Shown: positions 9,936 through 21,727 of the stretch, one piece after another
How the letters are laid out: each line of letters begins with the position of its first letter
Numbering within the stretch: the first letter of the stretch is position 1
Origin: Aspidapion aeneum
Lineage: Eukaryota > Arthropoda > Insecta > Coleoptera > Brentidae
Assembly (NCBI GenBank): GCA_963576565.1
Contig: OY755042.1
Coordinates: 5,322,112-5,386,111, forward strand
Direction of reading: 5' to 3'
Length of the DNA stretch: 64,000 bases
The notes under the pieces: model-generated
What the model was told of the DNA's origin: nothing
The model's input: the letters and a program-made list of their open reading frames with translations, nothing else
Database searches by the model: none
Position numbers and translations under genes: made by a program

Positions 9936-11835
9936 CACACTGTATATTATATAACAAGGAAGGAAAATGGCACCATTTCCCAGCAGGCAAAAAGTTTGGA
10001 GCACAAACCTAGCAAGGACAAGAATTTCTTGAGGGATAAAACCTTTTATCACGAGGTTTATTATCTAATTTCCGCAATTTTGAGGATAAAAAGTGACACA
10101 CTTTTTATCGATAAAGTAACATTTCTATTCAAAACAGGCTAATATGTGATTATCCTTGTTTAATAAACGGTTTAACATAAAATTGTCTATTTCTAAAATT
10201 GGGACACGTATCTATATTAAAAGATATATCTTAAAAGGACGGACGAGGACGGGTGAGATATTGTCGGGTACGATTTTATTTTAAATCGAGTCCTTAAACG
10301 AGGGTAGTAAGTTCAACAAAACTTAGAATGTCTCCTCAAAGTTTGGGTTTTTATAAACGGTAGGATGGACCTAAATAATCCAATATCCCCTCTTTGAAGA
10401 GCTTGGAGGAACCAAGTCTGTGGCGTTGCTGATAATCCTAAAATTTACTTTACATTCTAGCTAATGAGCTATTTGATGCATCCCCACGCTTAACCATTAC
10501 AACTCCCACTCTTCACTTTTTAGTAGTTTTTCTCCCATCTGCTGTGTGGTAGGCGGCAACCAAATGTTTACCATTTTGGAGGGAGGCGGAACCACAATTG
10601 CGTTTTTCGATTTTCCAAGATGGTTTCGTACAGTGGTACAGTCAGGGGTTATTTGCATTCCTGACAATATTAGGGACCTTTTTTAAAAAAACATTTACAA
10701 ACTAGTAAGAATCATTCATTTTGAAATTTGTATTGGAGAACTTGGCTTTACTTTTATCTCAATTCTTTTTAGGGCATACCACTTTCGCGTACTTGGTTTT
10801 TTTTACATGAAATGTTTTTGTTATGATAGGGTTTTAACGTTATTAATTTTAAAGGTCAGCTAGGTGAAGCTCTAAAGATATATTAACTTGAATCTCAAAT
10901 TCTTATTAAATTATCAGCCATTTAAAAAAATCTAAAACTATTAAATATCTATAATATTATTATTAATATTATATTCTAGAAGTATATACTAATAGGTAAT
11001 TTATTCATATTAAATTACCTTTTAAAAAAAAACTTTCATCAATAAAAACAACAATGACCATCCAGGACTGGAGACAAACAAACCAAACAATGCAACACTT
11101 TAGCGATCCGGCGATAAGCAATTTGGCGATAGTAAGAAGTGGGGCAATGAAAAACAGTTATAGTTGATATTGTATTAAAGTGGCACCGCGTCATAGCTAT
11201 GGTAAACCAAATTTTGCGGCAAAATCTAAGTAAAGAAGCCTTAAAAAATTAGTGTTTCACTTTGTACATGCAGTGTGCCGCTCGGGGTTTAATGTTCGAA
11301 GGATAAAACACTAAGACCTTTTAAAGGAGAGATCAAATAGGTACTTACCTAATAAATAAAGATCCGAAACATAAAAGAGGATCCAAAATTATCTTAAAAT
11401 GTGCGCAAATATTGATTTAGTTGCAAAAATGGTAATTTGTTTTGTAAAAAGCTCCGTCGTAATTTGCTTGACATAAACAGTCAAAACAACAACGAATAGA
11501 AAACGTAAAAGCCCGGCTAAATCAATATGTTCGTAACAACCACATAAGAGTATATATGTTCCTTTCTAATGAAATCGTTTAGAAGAAGACATCAATAAAA
11601 AGCAAGTAAAATAGTAAGCTAATGACTAATTAGTGCCGTACCTCATTTTGGGAATCAATATCAATAAAAAAATTAAAGGAAGTGCGTGCCACTGTATGTA
11701 CCCCTCTACTCCCTTCCCGCCCATCAAGGTTTTGATGACGCGGTGTCAATTTAATACAATATCAACTATAGTATACGTCATGATCTTGCGTCATTTTTAT
11801 GGGGTTTTGAATCACTGTGCGCCGCACTGTACCAT
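9936..11835. other. Nuak intron, mostly unrecognised; contains a dispersed repeat fragment
   Basis: A segment at about 10690-10850 (AACTAGTAAGAATC..., TTGGAGAACTTGGCTTTA, CCACTTTCGCGTACTTGG) recurs at about 31940-32075, so it is a dispersed repeat of unknown type. A CCCAGCAGGCAAAAAG word at about 9978 resembles a transposon end, but no partner was found. The rest holds no supported feature. Confidence 0.55.
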
Positions 11836-11841
11836 GATGTA

Positions 11842-13288
11842 CAGCGTGTCCCATTTTCAATGGGATTAAATGGGAAACTCGGTTATTATTAAAGATATTG
11901 ATTTTCTGATTGCACCTTACCGTGCTCTTTTTTTGAGCCCTTAAAAATGGCGTAATCAGATTTTTGCTATACCCCGTAGTTTCGCTAATAAAGGGAGTTT
12001 TTGAAAAAATTGTATTTTTAATAATCCCTTCTCGCTTATTTTGCGAGATATTTTTATTCTGTAAAAACCTTTTCATGGCTACTTTTTTAGAAGAAAATAA
12101 TGACGTTGTCAACTTTTTAAAATATTGTTTAGTTTTTGAGATATGGTATTTATCAGAAAAAAATTAAATATGGACCTGGATTTTTTTTATTACTATTTTG
12201 ATTGGTTTCATGCTAGTATTATCATAAAATAATAAAAATTTTAAAAAATTTTGTTTTAAGGTAAAAAAAAAATTATATGTAAAAAAAATATTAGTCCGAA
12301 CCTGGATATTTCCAACATAAATATAAATTAAAAATTGCTGGTTAAACAATTTTTAGTTTAACTGTTTTGATACTTAGCATATTAAAATGGGTTTACGTTA
12401 ATTTACAGATTTATTTGAAACAAAGTCTACGAAAAATACAAAGACATTGTTGGCATTTTGGAGTAATTTTTCTTAACGCATTTTGCATAAAAATATTTCT
12501 GCTATTTAAATATTGGGATTTTGTTGCTTGAATAACATTTTTCAAAATCTGGATATGGTCGATTTCTAGCCAGTTTAAAATAATTGTAAGCCATTCACAA
12601 AAATGACAAGTAAAATGACAATGTCAATTCCACGCTTTTGTTTTGTAAATTTCACGACCTGCTGTGCTACCATCAAATAATTAGTATGATATTATTTTTA
12701 ACGTTTTTTACTTTATTTATAAATCTTTTAATTATCATTTCAAAACAGATAAACTAAAAATCGTTCAACTAGTGTGTCTTGCAATTTTTAATTTATAATT
12801 ACGTTGGAAATTTCCAGGTTCGGACTATAATTTTTTTTTTCAAATAATAAATAGTTTTTTTAACCTTAAATCAAAAAAATATTAAAGTTTTATCATTTTA
12901 AGGTAATAATAGTATAATAGAACCAATCAAAATAGTAATAAAAAATCCAGGTCCGTATTTAATTTTTTTATGATAAATACTATATCTCAAAAACTAAACA
13001 ATATTTTTAAAATTTGACAACGTCATTATTTTGCTCTAAAAAAGTTGCCATAGAAAGGTTTTTACAGAATAAAAATATCTTGCAAAATAAGCGAGATACA
13101 AGGAATTAATTAAAATGCATTTTTTTCAAAAACTCCCTGTCTTAGCGAAACTACGGGGTATAGCAAAAATCTGATTACACCATTTTTAAGGGCTCCAAAA
13201 AAGAGCAAGGTAAGGTGCAATCAGAAAATCGATATCTTTAATAATAACCGAGTTTCCCATTTAATCCCATCGAAAATGGGACACGCTG
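11842..13288. mobile_element. Long-TIR element with TA target sites (mariner-like, non-autonomous)
   Basis: Termini CAGCGTGTCCCATTTTC (left) and the complement ending GGGACACGCTG (right) are each flanked by TA (11840-11841 and 13289-13290). The two arms, roughly 11842-12330 and 12800-13288, are inverted copies with many substitutions and small indels, separated by about 470 bp. No transposase frame remains. TA flanks suggest the Tc1/mariner superfamily, but arms of nearly 500 bp are unusually long for that group. Confidence 0.85.
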
Positions 13289-13394
13289 TACAAGATCACG
13301 CCTAAACGAACAACCAACTAAAAGCCTGAACTTCGTTCTTTAATTTAAAGCTTGACAATTTTTTGAGGTTGGAGAGAGTAAGTTTAATGCCCTA

Positions 13395-14145
13395 AAGAAA
13401 TACTCTGCCAATATATGGGCCCCTAAGCTCACACTAGGTACTATAGTTATAGTGTACGTGTGAGCTAATATAACTAAAAACTGAAATATATTTTATTTAA
13501 CTCCAGACTAAATTACCTTTTGTTTGATACCACACAAGCCATGTTTTGACTTAAACTCAAATTTTTGAAATCTACCCCCACCCATAAAAAAAATAAAAAA
13601 CTAAAATGTATTTTGTTAAACTCCGGACTCAATTACCTTTCGTTTGATATCACACAGGCCATATTTTCACTTAAACTCTAATTTTTAAAATATACCCCCA
13701 CCCTTTTTTTTTAAATAAATTAAAATGTATTTTGTTTAACTGCAGACTCAATTACCTTTCGTTTGATATCACACACGCCATATTTTCAAATAAACTCTAA
13801 TTTTTGAAATCTACCCCCACCCTTTTATTTGGTTTGTGTTCGGTGGATTTTGTTCGTTTTTAAATGGGACCATCTCGACCCAAGACCCAGCCTAGGTACC
13901 AAATTTCATTAAAATCGGCCAAGCGGTTTTTGAGTTATGCGGGTTGGTCGTTACAGACATACAGACAGACAGACAGACTGACAGACAGACAGACAGACAG
14001 ACAGACGGCGCAACAAAAAAGTTTCAAAATCATCTGAAACGCAAAGATATATAAAAAATTTTGAAATCGGAGCAACTTTTTTTTTCTCGAAAAAATTAGG
14101 ATCACCATAGCTCACACTACTATAGTATAGTATATGTGTGAGCTA
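13395..14145 (+). mobile_element. Hairpin-bounded non-coding repeat, copy 3
   Basis: This copy is complete, from AATACTCTGCCAATATATGG to the right hairpin AGCTCACACTACTATAG...GTGTGAGCT. The ACAG run at 13958-14005 is short and imperfect. The right end lies ~55 bp from the donor of Nuak exon 4. Confidence 0.88.
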
Positions 14146-14201
14146 AAATATACATGTAATATGATAAACCAAGTAAAAAACTAAATATTAATTTAACTTA
14201 C

Positions 14202-14454
14202 GACTGGGCTTTGCTGGTTCATAATAATCCCCCTGAGAGATTTGTTTGACCAGCCTCTTGAAATTGCTGCCATCAAAAGGCATGGCACCATAGACCAGAG
14301 TGTATAAAAGCACGCCTAAGGACCAGCAATCGACTTCCGGTCCTTGGTAGGGCGTGCCCTTTACGATTTCCGGGGAGGCGTACAACGGAGAGCCGCAAAA
14401 CGTGCTGAGCAAGCGCTGGTCGTCGAAGACGTTTGACAATCCAAAATCGGCAAT
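14202..14454 (-). CDS. Nuak: NUAK-type kinase, exon 4 (DFG to activation and substrate lobe)
   Basis: The exon begins with [12 protein letters not shown], the Mg-binding DFG motif. It continues through the activation loop [14 protein letters not shown], whose Thr is the expected LKB1 phosphorylation site in AMPK-related kinases, and [19 protein letters not shown] (subdomain IX). It ends at [10 protein letters not shown]. The acceptor TTGTTGTAG|ATTGCC enters in phase 0 directly after exon 3. The donor CAGTC|GTAAGT leaves in phase 1, matching exon 5. All key residues are intact, so the kinase is expected to be functional. Confidence 0.95.
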
Positions 14455-14605
14455 CTACAACAAAAAAACAACAATATTATATTATAGTTACTTTACAATA
14501 AAGAAGGTTATGTCGCTGTTTTTAACCATGAATGTGTTAGGTTTTCTTTTATAAGCAAAACTCGAAGAACTACTAAAAATCATAACATTAATAATACCTA
14601 CATAA
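14455..14605. other. Nuak intron sequence between exon 4 and repeat copy 4
   Basis: Short unique intron sequence. No feature beyond the exon 4 acceptor was seen. Confidence 0.5.
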
Positions 14606-15420
<815 letters not shown>

Positions 15421-17120
15421 AATATTCTCATAGTTGACTAATTAAACTCCAAATTAATTAGTGTTAGCGGTTTGTTGGGCAGGGGACCGGATTATTTTGC
15501 CCTCCCTTATGCTACTTTATAGCATATTAATTTTAGTTTTTTTCCCCTATTTTAAGGTTGATACATTGGATGTAACGCTGCTTAAGCCTCCGTTTGTGAA
15601 CAACCACATATTTTAACTTCAAACAAACTTTATTCACGGCCATTTCATTTTTGTTTTTTTTCTCATATTTTATATGAAAAAAAAAGTAATTAAAGATGTG
15701 GACGAAACACTCGAATTCTAGGACTTTACTTAATTTTCTTGGAGCAAAGAAAAAAAAAGGAATATAATTTGTGAGAGGGTGGGTTGCGACATTTGAGATT
15801 ACACGGTATAGAAGGATCCCATTGACAATGTCCTTTGTCGAATCAAGGCCAACACAAAAATAGAGGCCACGACCCTGAAAAAATCAGCTGTTCTCTCGGG
15901 GCTGAATTTTACATTGGGTCTTATGGAAGGTCAGACGTTTTTTTATGATATTTTCAAAATGGCACTACAGATTTCCACAAAATTTCAGTGAAATATTCTC
16001 AGACACCATCCCGATATTCCACCAAAGGTTTGTAAGGAAGCAACATGATTAAAAGGTTAAAATCTTCAAGATTTAGCATTCCTTATTTTGAATTCAAATT
16101 ACCCGCCATGTACCACATGCCAACTGTTATATTTGACATGTATTTGACTTTGTCATATGTGATTGTCACATTGGCTTCTGCTTTAAACTTAATTTTTGTG
16201 TGAGCTATTAAAGCGGCTATAAAAAATTAGGGCTTACTATACATTTAGAAAAAATTGTTCTGCCAGAATAAAGTAAAAACAATCTCAAAAAAGGCTTTAT
16301 TTAAAAAAAAATCAAATATTCATGAATCGTCATTCCAACTTCAATATTTTAAAGACAATCAGCTGTGTCGTAACGTGACCATCAAAAAAAAAATCAGCCC
16401 CGGATGTGACGTCAACAAAGTGGAGGATCGTGGCCCGTCCATTTTGATAGCCCTGGTCGAATATCTGATTACAGATTTCTATACAAAATAAGTTAACTAC
16501 TTCTGACAGCTATTGACGTCGATCTCTAACTTTTCTTGCTTCCATTTTTCATCACCATGTTCTGTGATCACCATGGTGAAGTTAAAAAGAAGAAACAAGA
16601 TTAAAAAAAAAACAGAACTTTTCAAAAAGGTAGGTGTAGGTGCACAACCAATTATTTTTCACTATGTGATATAGTTTTTTTCCTGTAAGTATAAGTTACA
16701 TATTAAACATAACCTAAAATTGCCAAAACGTAAGGGAAAAGGGGGCAAAAAAATATTTTTAAACAGTTTTTTTTTATTTAAAAATTTGTTGAGGGAGTCT
16801 TTTTATTGCATTTGAGTGATTTTGTTTTTCATTTTTTAACAGTTCTCCACAATCTTTCCCGTAACAATGTTTGGATAATTGTAGTCCACAATGGAGGGTC
16901 AAGTAAGTATTAGTTTTATAAAGATTAAGTGTCATACTTTTGTCACAATAAAATATTTTTCCACTTAAATACTATTCTTAGACATAAAGTTGGTAGTGTC
17001 GAAGTTCCTATGGCTCATATGTCAATTTTAAATTACTTGAACATTTTAGATTGTATTTAAGATTTTACAAATGATTGTATTTTCCTTTCAGGTTCTTTTT
17101 GTATAAAAATTTAAAAATTC
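15421..17120. other. Nuak intron, no supported gene
   Basis: AT-rich intron sequence. The frame at 16255-16491 shows no family features and looks spurious. No element boundaries could be fixed. Confidence 0.5.
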
Positions 17121-17125
17121 TCAAT

Positions 17126-17171
17126 TACCCCTGAGGATGCAAACATAAGTTTGCGAAACATTGGTTGGGTG
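17126..17171 (+). ncRNA. Hammerhead-ribozyme-like motif (possibly degenerate)
   Basis: The core reads CTGAGGA (17131-17137), a 6-bp stem GCAAAC/GTTTGC with ATAA loop, GAAA (17155-17158), then C-ATTG-GTT. ACCC (17127-17130) can pair with GGGT (17167-17170) as helix I. This matches the CUGANGA/GAAA arrangement with a GUH-type site of type I hammerheads found in Penelope-like elements and retrozymes. One extra T before stem II and a one-pair helix III argue for a degenerate or unrelated motif. Confidence 0.4.
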
Positions 17172-17274
17172 CTTTAAAAAAATCCAAGAAAATTAGTGGA
17201 GAAAGACCCTAGAGTTTCATTTGATTGAACCTAACACTCCACCATAAAATGGACTATTTCCTCAACTTAATTAC

Positions 17275-17492
17275 CTTTGCGTTGTTGTTTTCATCTAGCA
17301 AAATATTTTCCAACTTCAAGTCCCTATGGCAGATCTTATGCTTGTGGCAGTAGTAGCAGGCGGTGGCAATCTGTCGAAATATCCGTCGCGCTTCATCCTC
17401 CTGTAGAACTTTCAACTCAGATAGGTAGTCGTAGAGTTCACCGCCTGCGGCGTACTCCATCACTAGCACCATCTTTTCTCGGTTTTCGAACA
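17275..17492 (-). CDS. Nuak: NUAK-type kinase, exon 3 (hinge to catalytic loop)
   Basis: The exon encodes the hinge and catalytic loop: [39 protein letters not shown], then [20 protein letters not shown] with the HRD aspartate and the following Asn. The acceptor CTTTCTCAG|TGTTCG adds TG to the single G left by exon 2, giving Val. The donor GCAAAG|GTAATT leaves in phase 0. The intron just upstream of this exon begins the tandem array at 17.5-24.4 kb: the repeat unit starts about 10 bp from the acceptor. Confidence 0.95.
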
Positions 17493-17718
17493 CTGAGAAA
17501 GATATTACAATTTATTACAGGGATAATCTAAACATGCACTTAAAAGAAATACAGTTTAAGAAAAACAAAAATTCAATTGTAAATTATTTTGTGACCGATT
17601 TTCCTTAAAAATGCCAAGTGAGTAACTTCAACAAAAGGTCAGATGAGCTGAATTTGAGATATGTTAAAGGCCAAACAATTCTGATATATTTTTTTTTAAT
17701 TGGGAGGTTATAGGTTTC

Positions 17719-18449
17719 CAGGGCTCTCAACAGATAATCAGAAAAATAATAAGAAAAATATGAACTTTTTGAGTAAAATTATGAAAAATATGAAATTAAG
17801 AAAACAAAATATGAATAAAAAATTAAGTTTTTTTGGGTCCTCTACCAAATGGCTTGTTATGTGAAACCCAACTTTTTTTAGGAAAACTCATTTACTAAGC
17901 AAAAGTATATATTTCTTAATTTTATTTATTAAGAAAAGTATAAAGTACAATTTCTAGCTGTTTGGGACCTACTCTACATTTCTTGAAAATAGGTACACTA
18001 TATTCTATCCCTTGAATTAAGTGAAGACCTTTGTGAAAATATAACAAAACACCCTGTACATCTAGTAACACAGAAAACTTAAAGAGTGAAATAATAAAAT
18101 TCATGAAAAAGCCCTGCTCAATTAGACTTTTTCAGAACTAACCACGGATGACCAAAACAACTAATTACCATAAAAAATGCAACAAACATAAGAATAATAA
18201 AACAAAAGACAAAAAAGCCCTACTTTATTCAGACTTTCTCAGAGGCAACAAACTAATAATAAACTAAAAGGAACTCAAAATACAAGACTAGGAAAAATAT
18301 TGAAAATTTCCACACTTATTCTATGACTAAAGTATCTTCATTGGGGAAAATATTAAAAATATGAAGGTTTTTCTAAAAATATGAATTTTTATGAAGTCTG
18401 AAAAAAAATATGAACATTTTAATAAAATATGAAGGTGCTGAGAGCCCTG
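17719..18449. mobile_element. CAGGGCTCTCA-type DNA transposon, array copy 1 (internally deleted)
   Basis: The 731-bp copy is bounded by CAGGGCTCTCAAC and GCTGAGAGCCCTG. The imperfect short TIR starting CAGGG is hAT-like. No 8-bp duplication can be tested because the right end coincides with the array junction. Confidence 0.7.
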
Positions 18450-18707
18450 AAGATATTACAATATATTACAGGGATAATCTAAAAATGCGCTTAGAAGAAA
18501 TACAGTTTAAGAAAAACAAAAATTCAATTGTAAATTATTTTGTGACCGATTTTCCTTAAAAATGCCAAGTGAGTAAGTTCAACAAAAGGAGTAGGCACTA
18601 AATACAATTTTTACCGAGATGCGTCAGATAAGCTGAATTTGAGATATGTTAAAGGCCCAACCATCCTGATATTTTTTTTTAATTGGTCATGGGTTTCCAG
18701 GGCTCTC

Positions 18708-19846
18708 AACAGATAATCAGGAAAATAATATGAAAATTTTTTTTAGTAAAATTATGAAAAATATGAAAACAAAAATATAAAGAAAATATGAATAAAAATT
18801 TAAGTTTTTTTGGGTCCTCTTCCAAATGGCTTGTTATGTGAAACCCAACTTTTTTTAGGAAAACTCATTTACTAAGCAGAAATATATATTTCTTAATTTT
18901 ATTTATTAAGAAAAGTATTAACAAACATTTTCAAGTTGAATAAGACCTGACAAAAACAAGGCAGATTTTTTAAAGCATATTTTACAACAAGGTATAAGGT
19001 GTGTCCGTATTTTTAAACCAAGGTCTACTGCAATTATTCAAAGAAATAGAAAAACATTATAAATGCAAAAGTTGTAGGATTTATCCTATACCATCAAAAA
19101 AACTTTTAAAAAAACACACAAGTATTGAAAATCTCTTACAGAACATCCTACAAATTAATATGTTAATGATTTAACTTTTAAAAAAATAGATATTTTCTTT
19201 ATAAACTCAAAAATATATGATAAACTGCCATTTGGTAAAGCCACTGTGAAAATATTAGCATCTACAATTTCTAGCTGTTTGAGACCTACTCTACATTTCT
19301 TGAAAATACGTACACTATATTCTATCCCTTGAAATAAGTGCAGTAGACCTTTGTAAAAATATACCAAAACACCCTGTACATCTAGTAACACAGAAAACTT
19401 AAGTATACTCGATGATATACTTGATATACTTTAAATACCTATTCCGAGCTCAAACATTTAAAAATCTTAACATTACAGAGTAAAATAATAAAATTCATGA
19501 AAAAGCCCTGCTCAATTAGACTTATTTAGACACAACTAACCACAGATGACCAAAACAACTAATTAACACAAAAAATGCAACAAACATAAGAATAATAAAA
19601 AAAAGGCAAAAAAGCTTTACTTTATACAGACTTTCTCAGAGGCAACAAACTAATAATAAACTAAAAGGAACTCAAAATACAAGACTAGGAAAAATATTGA
19701 AAATTTCCACACTTATTCTATGACTAAAGTATCTTCATTGGGGAAAATATTAAAAATATGAAGGTTTTTCTAAAAATATGAATTTTTATGAAGTCTGAAA
19801 AAAAATATGAACATTTTAATAAAATATGAAGGTGCTGAGAGCCCTG
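18708..19846. mobile_element. CAGGGCTCTCA-type DNA transposon, array copy 2
   Basis: Copy of 1139 bp with the same termini. It includes the minus-strand frame 19155-19391 (LDVQGVLVYFYKGLLHLF...), which has no recognised family. Confidence 0.7.
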
Positions 19847-20099
19847 AAGATATTACAATATATTACAGGGATAATCTAAAAATGCGCTTAGAAGAAATAC
19901 AGTTTAAGAAAAACAAAAATTCAATTGTAAATTATTTTGTGACCGATTTTCCTTAAAAATGCCAAGTGAGTAAGTTCAACAAAAGGAGTAGGCACTAAAT
20001 ACAATTTTTATCGAGATGCGTCAGATAAGCTGAATTTGAGATATGTTAAAGGCCCAACCATCCTGATATTTTTTTTTAATTGAGGGGGTCATGTGTTTC

Positions 20100-21474
20100 C
20101 AGGGCTCTCAACAGATAATCAGGAAAATAATATGAAAATTTTTTTTAGTAAAATTATGAAATTAAGAAAACAAAAATATAAAGGAAATATGAATAAAAAA
20201 TTAAGTTTTTTTTGGGTCCTCTACCAAATGGCTTGTTATGTGAAATCCAACTTTTTTTTAGGAAAACTCATTTACTAAGCAGAAATATATATTTCTTAAT
20301 TCTATTTATTAAGAAAAGTATTAACAAACACTTTCAAGTTGAATAAGGCCTGACAAAAACAAGGCAGATTTTTTAAAGCATATTTTACAACAAGGTATAA
20401 GGTAGAAATAAAATTTCGGACTTCCATTGTCTTTATTTATTTTAAAAACACGACGTTTCGGTTAGTAAGTATCTCTAACCGCTATCAAGTGTAAACAGTT
20501 TACACTTGATAGCGGTTAGAGATACTTACTAACCGAAACGTCGTGTTTTTAAAATAAATAAAGACAATGGAAGTCCGAAATTTTATTTCTACACAATCAT
20601 TGTCTACGAGTTTCAAACAAAGGGGTAAGGTGTTTCCGTATTTTTAAACCAAGGTCTACTGCAATTATTCAAAGAAATAGAAAAACATTATAAATGCAAA
20701 AGTTGTAGGCTTTATCCTATACTATCAAAAAAACTTTTAAAAAACACAAGTATTGTAAATCTCTTACGGAACATCCTACAAATTAATATGTTAATGATTT
20801 AACTTAAAAAAAAATAGATATTTTCTTTATAAACTCAAAAATATATGATAAACTGCCATTTGGTAAAGCCACTGTTAAAATATCAGCATCTACAACTTCT
20901 AGCTGTTTGGGACCTACTCTACATTTCTTGAAAATACGTAAACTATATTCTATCCCTTGAAATAAGTGCAGTAGACCTTTGTGAAAATATACCAAAACAC
21001 CCTGTACATCTAGTAACACAGAAAACTTAAGTATACTCGATGATATACTTGATATACTTTAAATACCTATTCCGAGCTCAAACATTTAAAAATCTCAACA
21101 TTACAGAGTAAAATAATAAAATTCATGAAAAAGCCCTGCACAATTAGACTTATTTAGACACAACTAACCACAGATGACCAAAACAACTAATTAACACAAA
21201 AAATGCAACAAACATAAGAATAATAAAAAAAAGGCAAAAAAGCTTTACTTTATACAGACTTTCTCAGAGGCAACAAACTAATAATAAACTAAAAGGAACT
21301 CAAAATTCAAGACTAGGAAAAATATTGAAAATTTCCACACTTATTCTATGACTAAAGTTTCTTCATTGCGGAAAATATGAAAAATATTAAGGTTTTTCTA
21401 AAAATATTTAGTTTTATGAAGTCTGAAAATAAATATGAACATTTTTATAAAATATGAAGGTGCTGAGAGCCCTG
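20100..21474. mobile_element. CAGGGCTCTCA-type DNA transposon, array copy 3 (with palindrome insertion)
   Basis: Same termini as the other copies. A 223-bp insertion flanked by TAAGG lies at 20403-20625. The minus-strand frame at 20804-21019 is retained. Confidence 0.7.
20403..20625. mobile_element. Inverted-dimer insertion with 189-nt perfect palindrome
   Basis: Arms 20403-20496 and 20498-20591 are perfect reverse complements around a single A at 20497, followed by a 34-nt tail. TAAGG flanks both sides (20398-20402 and 20626-20630), and other array units are uninterrupted here, so it is an insertion with a 5-bp duplication. Each arm contains CTAACCGAAACGTCG next to GGTTAG, reminiscent of the GAAAC core of Penelope-type hammerhead motifs. 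Inverted dimers are known among Penelope-like insertions; assignment is inference. Confidence 0.8.
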
Positions 21475-21727
21475 AAGATATTACAATATATTACAGGGAT
21501 AATCTAAAAATGCGCTTAGAAGAAATACAGTTTAAGAAAAACCAAAATTCAATTGTAAATTATTTTGTGACCGATTTTCCTTAAAAATGCCAAGTGAGTA
21601 ACTTCAACAAAAGGAGTAGGCACTAAATACAATTTTTACCGAGATGCGTCAGATAAGCTGAATTTGAGATATGTTAAAGGCCCAACCATCCTGATATTTT
21701 TTTTTAATTGAGAGGGTCATGGGTTTC

